Positions 23,361 to 36,291 are shown, counted from the first letter of the stretch. The stretch: DNA of 64,000 nt from Acanthopleura granulata (GCA_016165875.1 JABBOT010000007.1:19274447-19338446), one strand, 5' to 3'. Translations and numbers: made by a program. The notes: a model not told the origin generated them from the sequence alone.

Positions 23361-26300
23361 TCATCAAGTAACTGACAAACCGCCTGACTTAAATAGGCAT
23401 CCGAAAAGAGATCTGGATTTAAACATCATTGCGACATCATTGGCGACATCATTGGTTAAGGGTCTAGAACTAATCGCGGCAGCTAGACAGCGTTTTAACG
23501 TTCTGAGCCAGTTGGACCTTGTAAATACCTACATGATGCATGTGAATGTATCACTAATCTCAGGGGTGAAACAATAAACAAATGGCTTGCTCAACTCGCG
23601 GACAGCAATAAACCTTACACAACATCAGACAAAGAAACACGAAGACGCTTAGTTAAGTTCAATGCATATATATAATTGAATAATAAAATCTAAGCAGAAC
23701 AACTTGCATATAATAAAAAAAAAACAATACAAACTAGAGTCTGAAGGTTTAACAGGAATCTGTTTTTTGTTTTAATGCAATTCCAGGATCATACCGCATA
23801 AAATGGCTTCAGGAGTGGTGGGGGTTGTTTAAATTCTGTTTTGCAAATTGTCATGAGAATACAAGCATTCTCATAGCACTGTGAAAGCAATACATGTTTC
23901 CTGTTGATCTGAGAAATCAGAACTATAACTGGGTCAATATCTACAACAGAACAAGCTTAAGTTGTGTAAAAGAAAAGAAAAAAAACCCAAGCCTATAAAG
24001 GCCAGAATTTGTCTGCCATGGACAAAATGACCAGAAACTCAAACTTTACCTGTAAGTCATTATGATAAAGTTGTGTACTTAGTTTCAATTCAATGCACTA
24101 CTGTAACAGTGTTCTGAATAGTGTCTGCCAAAGATTTTAAGTCCAGATCTGAACAAAGACAGCCGTAACTTTGTGTAAATTGAATACAGGGGTCCGAAAC
24201 TCGAGTTTATCTGTAATTACACCAGTTTATAGTCGGGCCCAGGACAGCATTCGGTGATAAAATCTCTACTTACTCTCAGTATATCACCATACATACAAGG
24301 AAGCCTGACTCATTTCATTGTAACCGTTCAATTGACAATGCCGCAACCAACTTTTGAAGTCAGGAAACGCGTCCAAAATGGATAAAAACGAACACAATAT
24401 TGTCGGAAATGCACGAAGCGGCCCTAAACAGATCTTGACATAAAAGTCATCATGGTAAAAAAAATCTGCGCTCACTCAGAAGTGGGGAGTAACATTTGCC
24501 GCCAAATCAGACAGACTTTCATGAATTTACATCTACGTGCGCAATGAAATAATGTAGTTTGATCTAAACTACAGGTTTGTCTTTTTCTTTTCTTTCGTTT
24601 TAGTTATGTTACCTATAGGCCTGCGATTTCAGTAACGCCATCATAACACAGCACTTCCTCTTTCTGGCAGTGGTGATGGTGGTAATTGATTATATGGCGT
24701 TGTTGATTCCCCGACGGACGGATTTACTCTTCACAGCCACTTCGGATATAAATAACAAAGAATACTGTCATAGTTGCGACCTTTCACCGATTAACCCCTT
24801 ACGCTGTTCAGATTGGTTATAAAGAACACACAGCATAGAGAAAGTGGGTTGTGGGGGTGGGGGGGCCTGTGAGAAGACAAATTATATATTAGCCGGGTTG
24901 TTTTTTGTTCATATTTATTTTTACTTAGTGTTTCAAGGTTACACTATAATGTATGTCGTTCTGGTCAATCTAAAATGGTCTTCTCTTCCGCGGTAGTTTT
25001 TCTATTATTTCTTAGAACCTTCCATGTTGTTTCCAAATTCAATGCAATTATGATTTAGCCTTGGTTCAGGACAAATATATACGGCCAACGTCTTAGAATA
25101 ATAATAGCTTGGAACACATCAGATGCAGTCAGAGCGATAAATTAGCTCAGGCCTGGCTGCTCGTCATATAATGTCTTTCGTTTGCAAACCATCTGACCGG
25201 TGCATAAAGGGTTAATGAGTATCTGGCCGATCTGGCTGTGTACGAGAGTACACTCCCCTCCTGTATTAATAGTATACTTATGAACGAAACCATTGTTTTT
25301 GCCTCGAGCCTCCCTGGTCTCCGTTGTGACTGACGGGTTCCACGGACTATGTTGGAACTTCAAATACCGCCCAGAGCTGCGCGGAAATTTTTGCGATTTG
25401 CATACCAATACATCTCGGCTTTTGTTCATGTTATAACCCTCAGGCAGTTTGGTTGTTCTCCAGTCCCATGATCTCTCTTTTCAAAACTACAGATAATGAT
25501 TATTAATCTTAGATAATTAAGGCCAACACTGACAACGTGACAAGAATACGACGAGTGTATGTACTGCTGGAAAAAGTCTTTTCCTGTTGTTCCAACGAGA
25601 GTAAACCTACAAATTTGAGCAGCGCTGAGAGTTGTGTTCAGGGATGTTAAACTTTCGGTTAGCCGCAACAAACACTTTTTTTAACGTTCACCTGACCGAG
25701 TCACTGGAAATGCTGACACATTGTACCACGGAGCAAAAGATTGCCAGCAGGTAAGACCAAAATGCTATTGTCCAAAAATAATTTAAGGCGTCATTCGTCA
25801 CTTAGTTACGTTATTCTACACAATGATAATGCCCTATTGGACCTTACATGCCCTAATATAGACGAAATAGACAGCAGTACGCTCTAAATATAGAACTACT
25901 TCGGTATATCGGTGACAATTTTCACCACCCCAACAATTATGAAAAGGTAGTTCCTTGTGGAGAATACAAACCCGGTTGAAATACCAGGCGTCGCGCTTGA
26001 CAGAAAATGACCTCTGTTCAATGTTACTTTCATTGTAAATTGGAATGAAGATGGACGAAACCGCACAAAGAGACAATGAGCGATGCAAGCTCAGAAATAA
26101 AGTCTCCATCCAAATAGCAAACAGCGAAAAACAAACTGAATATACTGCGTACATCAAAATGGAGTAGAAATCGACAACGTTAAATGACACGAAAGCCTAA
26201 AATTCCCCGGTAACAAAATATCCCAGAAATATATTTTCACTGTATATGGACGTATGAGTAAAAAGACTGCGCTGGCTGTGATTTCGCATTTCTTATATAG

Positions 26301-27435
26301 ACTACAGTATCGAAGGTTCTAGACGGTTTGACAACAGGGTATTTCTCTCCAGAAAGTTCGCTCGATGTACAATGAAACCAAACTCATAAAAATAATAGGT
26401 CCGAGAAATTACAGTACAGGCTATGACGCATCTACAGCTCAAAAGTTAGATCAAACTTTGACCCTAGTGGCATAACAAAAGAAAATTATACAATGTATTA
26501 CAGACGGTGTCACAATATTCTTACATTAATACAGACAGTCATACAAGCACACTCGGTCTTCGGCAGGGATTTTATAGATTCCTTCACTGTTCGTGGATCC
26601 TTGTAGACTACAAAACTGTCGACGACACTCATGTGGACAATTGCTCGTTAAAGATCGCTGATCAGCCTTAAATATGGTGTGCATATATGTTTGTCAGTAA
26701 CCTGTCAACGGTCAGTGGCTTATTCCGGGCACCCAGGTTTCCGCAACCCATGAAGCTGACCATCATCGAATAAGCGAAAACTTTTGAGAATAACGGTAAA
26801 GAACGAAACAACGAATTTATCAATCAATAAAGCAATCTTTCAGGCGTGCCTTTACGTATCGACACCAAAAAGATGTCCGCACGGTTAACTCGGGCATATG
26901 TGCCATTGTTTCAGTTCCTGCCACAGCGCCCGCTATGTTGTCCAGGCTATAGTGACAATAATCGTCAAACAACCTGTCGTCATAATTCCTAAGGTCTTTA
27001 GAATACGGTACGACTCAAATGTTCTTGAGTACAGAGCAAACGTCACTCGACTGACTTAATTTGTATGTGCGAAGTTACGCCCACTGGAATTTGGTATGCT
27101 AGTATTGTGACAAACGCGATAAATCGATGAGTGGATCAGCCTTCACGGGCAGCAAAAGACGTCGGCATTGATAAACATAATTAGGCAGATAAGTACACAA
27201 ATATGGTTAAAATCTTCTGTGGAAAGCAGGTATATAGTTATATTTTCTCTGGTGATTATGCAAGTCTCAATAATTGTTTGTTTTCAACTAAATTAAAATG
27301 AATGATGTTATGTCGTGTACATTTGATGAAACAAGCACACGTTGTAATGAGTGATAAAACACGGGATAATGTTAGTGAGTAATGTTAGTTGATATTCCAT
27401 GAAAGTCGATACTCAAATAGAAAAAAACATAAAAA
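23361..27435. other. Gene-free stretch
   Basis: No coding exon, RNA gene or clear mobile element found. Open frames here are short, lack splice context and resemble no family I know. A short G-rich run is at about 24846-24867. Confidence 0.4.
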
Positions 27436-27942
27436 TGATGCCAAAATCAGATGAAAGAGCGTGAAAAATTATTTGCAGATAAAGTCTTTAACATTTATTC
27501 TGATTTTCTCTTTCAGGAAAAAGGAATTTTTGAAAATAGTTTTGTACGGTGGTTATTTGTGGCCAGCTCTTGGTACATATTGCGTTATAAATGACGTTGG
27601 TACACATGTTTAATAAATACATTTTTACTAGAATTTGATCTTTTCACCGAACAAATGTGTTCAGACTGGATTGTGATCATATTTATATTTTTAATATATT
27701 CATAAATATTAACATAATTCAGATTAAAAGTTTGAATATAAACAACTAATTTACATTCAGATACATTTATTAGACATGCATCACATCATTGTTTAGAACA
27801 TTATCACATAATGACTATATCTACCGAGAGTTGATCCTAAAAACCACCATACACTCTTTTCTCCTCAAAGAGAAAGTCAAAGTAAATATTAAAGACTATA
27901 TCTGCAAATAACTTCTCGCGCTCTTTCGGCATCGTCTTTATG
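27436..27942. mobile_element. Foldback (MITE-like) element with ~75-120-bp inverted ends
   Basis: The left arm (about 27436-27515, containing gaaagagcgtg, attatttgcagat and agtctttaa) is the reverse complement, with mismatches, of the right arm (about 27869-27942). Weaker pairing continues inward (gtacggtggtt near 27545 against aaccaccatac near 27840). The AT-rich loop between the arms has no coding frame. Confidence 0.75.
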
Positions 27943-28692
27943 TATTCTTTTCCTTTAATGATCGAGTGTTATTGACATTTTAGGCCTGCAATGCTTAGGA
28001 CAAAAGTTGTGTGATGTGCGTGTTATTGATTCTCTCTTCTATTCATAATGTGAATGTAAAATGTCAATACGGTTGGGGGATATAATTTACGAGTTTCTTT
28101 CTTTTTATATCAATAGTGCGGAAATCAAAAGGGGCACCGTTATAGTGTTCAGTTTCCTTTTCTTTCAAAACCATCACAACTCAAACAACTATACTTTGGC
28201 GGTGTCTATGCTACATGGGAGAAGGCACATATACACAAAAATAGACGATCTCCAGGGTTCACTATAGGCAACGTATCTACGTGCTTCAGATACATAAGGG
28301 ATTTCATGACGAAGTCATGTCACGTAGATATATGTTTGACCAACTCTTGATCATTTGTTGTTTACAGCACGTTGTTCTTGGGGGAAAATGCGGTGAGTGT
28401 TTGTTTTTATTTTTCCTAGCGGTACACGGTCGAGAAGCGCTTTAACTTCAGTCAACGAAGACCATGGTGTGATCAGACGTAGGGACATCTTATCACCCAG
28501 CATCTTTCAGCATGTGCTAGATCGGGTGTGATGTGTGACGATTTTAATGAATCTCAAACGTTTTTATTACAACAACCATTTTGTCAAAGATGTTCAATCA
28601 AACGCTTTCATTTCAGGATTCTTAAACTTATAACGACGAATGTAAATCTATTGTCGTAAATATCGACGTGACAATCCAGAAACCCTGACACG

Positions 28693-28844
28693 TATGAAAG
28701 CCGTATGAGGACATCTCGCCCCCCGCCTCGCGGGTTGAGATCCGCGGCAGAAGGACGGTATCATTCGCATGCGATTTGCCCCGTCCTCGTGTCGCGGGTC
28801 TCGACCCGCGAGCGGGGGACGAGATGATCTCATCCGGGCTTACA
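28693..28844. mobile_element. GC-rich MITE-like element with both terminal inverted repeats
   Basis: Left end tatgaaagccgtatgagg (from 28693) and right end ctcatccgggcttaca (to about 28844) are imperfect inverted repeats of ~26 bp. The interior carries gcgggtctcgacccgc palindromes shared with the copies at 18990 and 21360. Too small to encode a transposase. Confidence 0.7.
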
Positions 28845-29162
28845 CACGGGCTTCACAATTGTGTTTGCTCCCCCTTAACCCGGGATAATATGCCCAATGT
28901 ATATCGTGAGGAATAAAAACCACCACGCTGGATACATAGACAGTTGTGTTCAAAGCGCAACTGGGCTACATATATTTATCTTTGCTTAGGTACAACTTTT
29001 GATGCATAGTGTTTTCAGAATTTGGGAACTGGTTAAATTCACGTATAAAACATTTCTTTCGTCTTGCATCATTGAAAACTCTGACGGAATTTCTTCTTTT
29101 AAATACTATCTCAATAGTTGTTTTAAAAATTGACCTTACAATGGTTGACCTGAAGCTTCCGT

Positions 29163-29314
29163 GATGGTTCACGCTCCATATTTACGAACGCTTGTCACGA
29201 TGCCTTTATACATATGGCCCTAGTGACACGTGTTCCATGATGGTTCACGCTCCATATTTACGAACGCCTGTCACGATGCCTTTATACATATGGCCCTCGA
29301 GACACGTGTTCCAT
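29163..29314. repeat. Two tandem copies of a 76-bp unit
   Basis: Copies at 29163-29238 and 29239-29314 begin gatggttcacgctcc and are nearly identical (a few substitutions such as gaacgcttg/gaacgcctg and cctag/cctcg), so the duplication is recent. Confidence 0.9.
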
Positions 29315-31230
29315 GAACCAAGTAAACATTTGGCTTGTGTTTCATGAAAATAGTGAAACACATGGCAAATCGATAGCACACTTTTCCCTACACTATTGCT
29401 TGCCAACAATAAGCAAAGTGTTTATCTCCTTAACACTCCAGAAGCAAGTGCTTCACTGTGAGGGGCTGAGCACTTTGGCTATACACGTCTGTATTGTTAT
29501 TTTTGTCCAATAATCCATAAGAAATGAGTGCTGTTTCTCTCTGTAGGACGCCTTTGTATGTCCGCTATCCCTTCCGGTTTGGTTTGTTTTAATATTGATA
29601 ATACGCTGTGTCGAAATGAAGTCTCTAAATTTGACGAAATATTCACATGGTCATTTTCGCGTGGCATTATCTTCTTCACGTACTAACTGGCATGTCGGTG
29701 GAAAATATCTCTACAGCCCTTCGATAAAAAACGACGATCTTTTGACGCGTCTATTTATTGTACTGACGTCAACACCGGAAAAATACACCCCCCTAGCAAT
29801 AAGCCTAGAGGAGAGTGTCGCTACTTGTTTTCAGCCCATCCCTCTGTTTTTGTTCATTTATTTGATTAGGAGTTAAGGCTGTTCATAAGAATATTTATCT
29901 TACACGCCAGCTGCTAGTTTTATATGTAAAATAAACCGAGCCTTGAGAACCTGTCCGCCTGTCACCATGTATCGCAGTATCCAATCGCTTTCAAGCCTCA
30001 ATTGAACCCGCTGGATTTGAACCCACTCCATCTCCCTTTGTCACGTTACTGACGAACTTTGCCATCTGCGATATGCTGACCGTATTGGTGTGAGACACGT
30101 GGTTTTCAGCTAATGTTAAACTGGGCAAATGGCCTCACCAGCGTCAGTTCTTTATCACCAAGGATCCGTCGAAAAGTAAGACTGACCCCTGTGTCCAAAA
30201 CTGAATGTCTCTTATACAGTTATAGTTGGAAAACTATCAAATGGTGATGTGTCAGCTATAGAAATTGTTTGGACTGATGTTACAAGTCTAAGTTTGTATA
30301 ATTGAGATCAAATATCTCTTAAGCTGCCAAAGATAACGAAACCATATATACTTGACAGTAAAGACACTGTAATGGCTGAAAAACTTTTGACACTTTCGGA
30401 ATTTTGACTGATCACCTGATTTTGCGGCCATTTTGAATTTTATTGATAATTTGAAAAAATCTTCTTGTCCAAAACAACTGACTCTTTCTATACTGTTTGT
30501 ACATATGAAGGCCTACTCCCAATGTAAAATATTCTCTGCAGCCATTTTTAAATGATATCGTGACGTATTATTCAGTTTTCTTATAGTTTCTTGATGTATG
30601 TCATATAAGGAGGCAAATTGTATCCTGTTTGATGTAACTTTCTCAGCTGGATCCAAACATAGCAAAATATCATACCTGCAGTTACTTTAGCCTAAGTGGG
30701 AAAAAACAATGAAAATTGCAGAAAACTCAATATAAAAAGCCGTTTTACATGTAATTTGCCGTGCCAAGCTCAGTGGCGGACATCCCATGTCTGTAAAATG
30801 CATCGTTTTGGGTTTATTTCAGGATATTCGCCATTCTGAAGAAAATACATTTAGCCAAGCAGAATGAAAACTATTAAGGCTAGAATGGTGGGACTAGTAT
30901 GAGGCCCATGGTCATATGGACCCTTCATACGGGTCCATTTTTTTCTGCAGAAATTTGAACAATGGTATTTTATCAGTTAAAAGTTATATTTGGGACAAAA
31001 AGGACAGTTGCTTCCAGCTTCCTCCCACCCCCTCCCATTCGCTTCCCTACAGTAACGAACAAGTAATTCACCCCTCCCCCTACCTTCACTCCATCATTTA
31101 TTTTCATTTTCAATTTTATCTCTTTTGTTTTCTCTTTTTGTTATTACCACGGCGCCAACGTCGGGTTTCCACAACGCTGTTTACTAACAGCTTTTATTTC
31201 GAATTGTTTTTGTCTCTATATTATCTTCAG
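29315..31230. other. Gene-free stretch upstream of the FTP-PAN gene; missing first exon not found
   Basis: A decayed SINE-like tail is near 29852-29920. An 8-bp-stem hairpin followed by a T run lies at about 30916-30945. The downstream exon needs a phase-1 donor and presumably a signal-peptide exon; I could not find one here. Confidence 0.4.
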
Positions 31231-31461
31231 CTGGACGCTTAAACCTTGCAATCAACAAACCCACATACCAAAGCAGCACGTACGTGTCGAGTAACGGGTT
31301 CGAGGGTATGGCCAGTAGAGCTGTAGATGGTGTAGTGAATGTGGACTACTACGGCTGCCTGTCCTGTACACACACTACAAAGGAGAACACCCCCTGGTGG
31401 ATGGTGGACCTTCAGCAAGACTACCTGATACGTGAGGTCGTTATCGTCAGCAGAAACCAAC
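31231..31461 (+). CDS. FTP (fucolectin-like) domain protein, first visible exon
   Basis: Acceptor ttatcttcag ends at 31230 and the exon begins with two bases completing a codon. Its frame reads GRLNLAINKPTYQSS, the usual start of a fucolectin/tachylectin-4/pentraxin-1 (FTP) domain. Then come SRAVDG (metal-binding type DG), GCLSCTH with the His expected in the ligand pocket, and WWMVDLQQDYLIREVVIVSRNQ (beta-jellyroll core). It ends at 31461 before GTAAGT in phase 1. Known family members are secreted or surface lectins of innate immunity. Here the contiguous CC and RxDCC motif expected just after SRN is not seen, so fucose binding is doubtful. The signal-peptide exon lies upstream and was not identified. 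Confidence 0.85.
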
Positions 31462-33671
31462 GTAAGTGAACACCTACATATAGCCCTCTTCTGAGATGGA
31501 GGTACAAAATAGTCGTTTGTCTCCAGCAATTACAAAATAGTTCCGAATTCACTTTGTTTCAAATTTGAAGAAGTAATAATCACGTATTTCTGAAAGGTCA
31601 ATGTGACTGTGTTTTTTAGTACTAATCGGGCCAAGACAGAGTTCTTGTTGCTTTCGCTGGTAGCACGATAGAGGGCTCTGGTGGTGGGCTACACTGTTAT
31701 AAAAGGTTCGTAAAATCTCAGGTGAAAGACTTGGCCACATACTGCCAGGTGTTTTCATTGCAAAATAACGTTCATAATATCATATAGTGTAAAATATTAT
31801 ACAAACCCTACATAGATCACGTGTTTATCCTATTACGAATGTTTTAGGACTAAAGCGATTGTAGTGGTAAAACCCTCGTAAAAACAAGGACTAACGGCGT
31901 ATATTTAGGTTGCGTTTTTCTTTCTCCACCAAATACTTTTTCTGGGCTCTTGGTTGTAGGTTTGTCTCTAAATTGGTCTTGGTTTGCCACTGCTACAGTT
32001 GTGTTGGGATTTTACTGCTGTTTTTTCATTCTTGCTCAAGGTTTTGTGTTGGAGCTGTCTTTAGAATGTCGATAATCTGTCCAACGCAGGAAATATTTCC
32101 TTTTGTACCTTCCCAAGGTGCCTTAGGTCTTTCTGTATTACTGTGTATAACGTCATCACTCGGAATGTCTGTACCTGCGGGAACAAAGCTCTTTCAAATT
32201 CTGATTCTTTAGATTTGCAACGATTTTTTTTAAGTTTGGCCCAGGCTGTGCTGGACATGAAACTGTTTGTTGTTGCGCTGTGTATTAAAGTTTTGAAAGT
32301 CCTCTCACCATGTGGTCAGATCGCAAGAGTTTTTGGTTTGGCGTACACACTTAGAAAAGAGTGTTCTCTTCTCAAGAGAACCTCACGGTTCTGTTGTGAA
32401 CCTCAGGGTACTATCTTTTGTGAACTTGTTTTCTCTTCAGTGAGAAGGTTCAGTGATCAAGTGATCAAACTCTCATCCTTCAAAAAAGTCAGATAAATTC
32501 ATAATTGTGGATATAAGGGAAGAAAAATAAAATTTTCCACACTTAAAACTCCAAAACATGTATGAAGATGATTTATTATGCAATGAATAATTTAAAGTAG
32601 AAAGATAACCCCGTCGTGTGATCTCGTGTATCTGGTAGTCAGCTCCTTAAGCTCCTTAATTCACCTTAAGTCTAATAACATCCTTGTGCAACCTGAAACC
32701 TTTCAACTGGGGTGCTAATTTGAACCCTACTAATGAAGTTCTATATGGGACTTTACAGGGTGCCACCACAGAGGCAAGGCATGGAACCCCTAATGGTTTC
32801 TGTTAGTGCTGGTTTATGCTGTTCTGGATTGGATTGTGTTGCTCTGTACTGGTTTATGCTGTTATGGATTGGATTGTGTTGCTCTGTACTGGTTTATGCT
32901 GTTTTGGACTGGATTGTGTTGCTCTGTACTGGTTTATGCTGTTCGGATTGGATTGTGTTGCTCTGTACTGGTTTATAGTGTTCTGTGCTGGAATGAGCTG
33001 GTGTACACTGAGTATTCTTCTGTGTTGGGTTATTCTGCTCTATCCTAAAACTTCTAGACATGTTGTTTTGTAGCGGCATGACGAATCTTCGCCTTGATGT
33101 AAAGGATTGCATACAGAGGCGTATGTTTTAATTTGGGGGGAGAGGCGCATGTAGCAATCGCGAGTATGGGGTTTATATGGAAATGAGGGGGAGGGCACAA
33201 GTGGCAATCTTGAAGAGAAGTCTATGTGGTAATCAGTGTGTGTCCATAAACACCAACAAGTTTTTCAAACACTTGACCTTTCACTTTGGGAGCAATTGAA
33301 ACGAGTTGTGTTTCTGAATGGTTTAAAATGATGGTGGTAATTTAACATTGTTTCAACCATCCATATACATACTGCTGCCAAAATTATCGGAAGAAAACAT
33401 GTCGATTGTGGTCATGCAAGATGCAGTAGGAAAAATGAATGAAGTTAACCGAAACTCGTTCTTTGTCATTTTTCTTTCTTCTTTTGTCACTCGTTATCTA
33501 TCATTGGTGGTACAGGCTGGTGTTATGCAAGTCAAAATCTACACACAAACTTAACTTTATGAAAATCTAAATATCACAGCAAAAATTGTACACCCACTGT
33601 TTTACACCAGCCGAGGGCAGAATCGGTTAGGTTACATACAGATAAATCTCATTATGTGTTCTTATGCACAG
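31462..33671 (+). other. Intron 1 of the FTP-PAN gene (phase 1)
   Basis: GTAAGT to gcacag. It contains the 40-bp minisatellite at 32806-32990 and an 8-bp palindromic hairpin near 32363. No exon found inside. Confidence 0.7.
32806..32990. repeat. 40-bp minisatellite, ~4.5 copies
   Basis: Unit ggattgtgttgctctgtact followed by ggtttatgctgttctggatt, repeated about four and a half times with few changes. Since 40 is not a multiple of three, the overlapping short frames seen here are artefacts. Confidence 0.9.
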
Positions 33672-33902
33672 ACGAGACTCACCTTCGGGATTTTACCATC
33701 GAGATGAGCAAATCCCTGATGGGGAACGGTTCACTGGCTGACCCCGTTCTGTGTGCACAGAAGAGCGGCCCACAGGCTGCTGGGACATCCGTGACCTATC
33801 CATGCGCTGGAGGGGACACTCCGGGCAGATATGTGAGAATTACGCTACATGATAATGCTGAGTACTTTACCTTGTGTGAGGTACAGGTCTACGGGCCAAA
33901 AG
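33672..33902 (+). CDS. FTP-PAN protein, exon completing the FTP domain
   Basis: Acceptor gcacag ends at 33671; the frame continues ETHLRDFTIEMSKSL and ends LCEVQVYGPK at the donor G|GTGAGG (33903), phase 1. Cysteines in VLCAQKSG, TYPCAGG and LCEV, and GRYVRITL followed by the CEVQVYG closing strand, are typical of the FTP C-terminal half. This exon and the preceding one are each 231 bp, and together they form a domain bounded by phase-1 introns on both sides. That 1-1 symmetry is classic for shuffled extracellular domains. Confidence 0.88.
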
Positions 33903-34539
33903 GTGAGGCTTCCCCACCAATTTTCCCGGTGTTTTTAGATCTGAGTATTTGATTGTTAGGGACTGAAATTGGATTTTAGTATTACACCATTCGAATAAAC
34001 CATTCGCAACACACAATATCTGTGGTTATCGTTTTTAGATGTGAGCTTTTCTCCCGCTATAAAATTTTGCGGTTAGCCTTAACTGACTTCACTGAGATTG
34101 AAGGTCGACTCACCGGCAAGTCAGTATAGTACATCTACTAAATCCGACTTTAGCGAAGCTGGTGAAAGTCTAATATCGGTCAATTGATTTAGAATGGATA
34201 TACTGGTGTTTGACAATACATTCACCCATGTACGCTTTTCCAATGTGAAGTATGTCTGGCTTTTTCAGATTTGTCTATTTGTTTGTTAGGGGCTAACAAT
34301 ATATTGTAACTTGACAGCACTCGAAGAAACCAGTCACAACCAGTACTTGGACTAGCTGTCCCATAACGCTTAACACTATAGTGTCCAGCCACGATACGCC
34401 AACCAGTCACAGTATTTGGCCTATCCATTCCATTGTGGTGAACGCAAAAACCAAAATAATAAGGCATGACACCTTACTCTGTCACCGTAAACTGACACCG
34501 GGCTGACAAGTACATGGTCTGTCTGAAAATGGTGACTGC

Positions 34540-35640
34540 AGTTTAGGGGAGTGGCAATCGTGACTGTATCTTAGTCAGTTCAGGGAACTGAAAGTTGTGG
34601 CCATAACATGGGGAACGGGCAATCCTAGTTACAACTTAGGAGTCTCGTGATCATGGTTAAAACCTACATAACTTCCATGGCGACCATTACGGTATAAATT
34701 ACGTGGCGGTTCCGAGCAGGTAGTACTGCGTGCGCTTTGTGAAACGGGACATATATGTATCTACATTTAACTTAGGGGACAAATCAGGGTCAAAGCTGAT
34801 TTGCCCGGCAAGCCTAGGTACAACTTAAGTCAAGCCTAGATGACCGGTAATCATGGCTTCAACTCGGGGGGCAGACGACCATAGCTGCAACGTAGAGGAC
34901 AGGCAATCGCAGCTACAACTTAAAGGCCAGGTAATCACAGCTACAACGTAGGGGACACACAATCAAAGTCACAACATAGGGAACAGGCAATCATAGCTAC
35001 AAACATAGGGGGACATTTACAAACTTAAAAGGACAGTAAATAACAGCTAGACCATAGGGACAGGCAATCATAGGTACAAGCATACGGGACAGAAAATCAC
35101 AGCTACGGCATAGGGGGCAGGCAATTATATCTATAACTTAGGGGACAGAAAATCACAGTTACAAAATAGGAGCAGGCAATCATATCTACAATATAGGGAA
35201 CAGGCAATAATGTCTACAGACATGAGGGACAGGCAATTATAGCTACAAACATGGAAGACAGACAATAATATGTACAAAATAGGGGACAAACAATCATAAC
35301 TACAGACATGGGTGAAGGCAATTGTATCTTGAGCTTAGGAAACTCGCCATCATAGCTTCAAGTTAGGGGACTGTAAACCTTGGATATAGTTTAACGGATT
35401 GGCAATCACGGCTATATAGTTTAGGGAAGTAGTATTCGTGCATTTAGGGATTGCCATTAATGGCCACAACTTTACTGTCAGCCATGGTCATAAATTAGAG
35501 GACTGTCAATTATAGTCACAACGCACTGAGTCTGGCAATCGTACATGAAGCTACAGTTTCGGAGACTAGCAGTCGTGGATACAACCCTGGCTACAACTTA
35601 AAAGTATTGATGTTATGATTACAACTTATACGACGGTCAG
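34540..35640. repeat. Diverged ~28-30-bp minisatellite, about 1.1 kb
   Basis: Units built on ggacaggcaatcatagctacaa-type words with 'aggg' or 'ttag' ends run for ~35 copies. Divergence between units is high, so the array is old. Confidence 0.8.
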
Positions 35641-35655
35641 TCATGGCTGCATATT

Positions 35656-35901
35656 TATTTGACTGGCGTTTTAGGCCGTAGTCAAGAACATTTCACTTAT
35701 AGCATTATAGTGGGAGGAAACCGGGCAGAACCCTGGGGGAAACCCATGACCATCAACAGATTGCTGGCGGACCTTCCCACGTACGGCCGGAGAGGAAGCC
35801 AGCGTGAGCTGGACTTGAACTCACAGCGACCGCATTGTTGAGAGGGTTCGGGGTTATTACGAGAGCTAACGTGCTAATCCCCTCGGCCACAGAAGCCCCC
35901 T
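35656..35901 (-). mobile_element. Full-length SINE with 11-bp target-site duplication
   Basis: Minus-strand SINE inside intron 2, head ending with gggggcttctgtggccgagg. Flanks ggctgcatatt (35645-35655) and ggctacatatt (35902-35912) differ at one base. The head variant 'ccgagg' matches the heads at 57702 and 60438. Confidence 0.88.
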
Positions 35902-36271
35902 GGCTACATATTAGGAGACGAGATGCTAGAATTTAATTCTTTCTTGTTACCTCTGTCAGAGCAGTTGCGTGGCTGCTACATCTGACTTTAGTGAGGTTCG
36001 TGTTACTTCACATCTGGTTAGCTATACGTCAGTAGAGTGCGGCTACCAGGTCAGACTTTTAGTGAGACTGGTGTTAGTTAGCCATCTACTTAGCGATCTA
36101 AGTTAGTAAAATGTGGCTTCTAGGTCTGATTTAATTCAGTGAGAGTAGGAAATGTACTGTACCAAGAAATTAATTTAGAGCTGTTAGATTGGAGTTTAAT
36201 ACATGTAAGCTTTCCCATGTATGCTTTCCAACGATACAAAATGTTAATGTATAAAACGTTGTTTATTTCAG

Positions 36272-36291
36272 ATCCATCGAACCTTTGCACG
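36272..36291 (+). CDS. 20-nt microexon of the FTP-PAN gene
   Basis: Acceptor gtttatttcag ends at 36271 and donor GTAAGG begins at 36292. The 20 bases shift phase from 1 to 0: with the preceding G they encode DPSNLCT, and exon 4 then continues DTFSLYKR in phase 0. Skipping it would put the PAN exon out of frame. The cysteine in LCT is the likely first Cys of the PAN/Apple-like domain. Support comes from splice sites plus exact phase matching on both sides. Confidence 0.75.

Larger units (their letters stand above)
33903..36271 (+). other. Intron 2 of the FTP-PAN gene (phase 1)
   Basis: GTGAGG to tttcag. It holds a diverged ~28-30-bp minisatellite (34540-35640) and a full-length minus-strand SINE (35656-35901). 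Confidence 0.75.

Noticed and set aside
25834..26190. A 118-codon minus-strand hydrophobic frame
   Set aside because: Composition follows AT-rich DNA, no domain or signal that I can support.
32733..33073. Overlapping frames rich in CCSVLVYAVLDWIVLL
   Set aside because: Three frames of the same 40-bp minisatellite; the apparent membrane segments are repeat artefacts.
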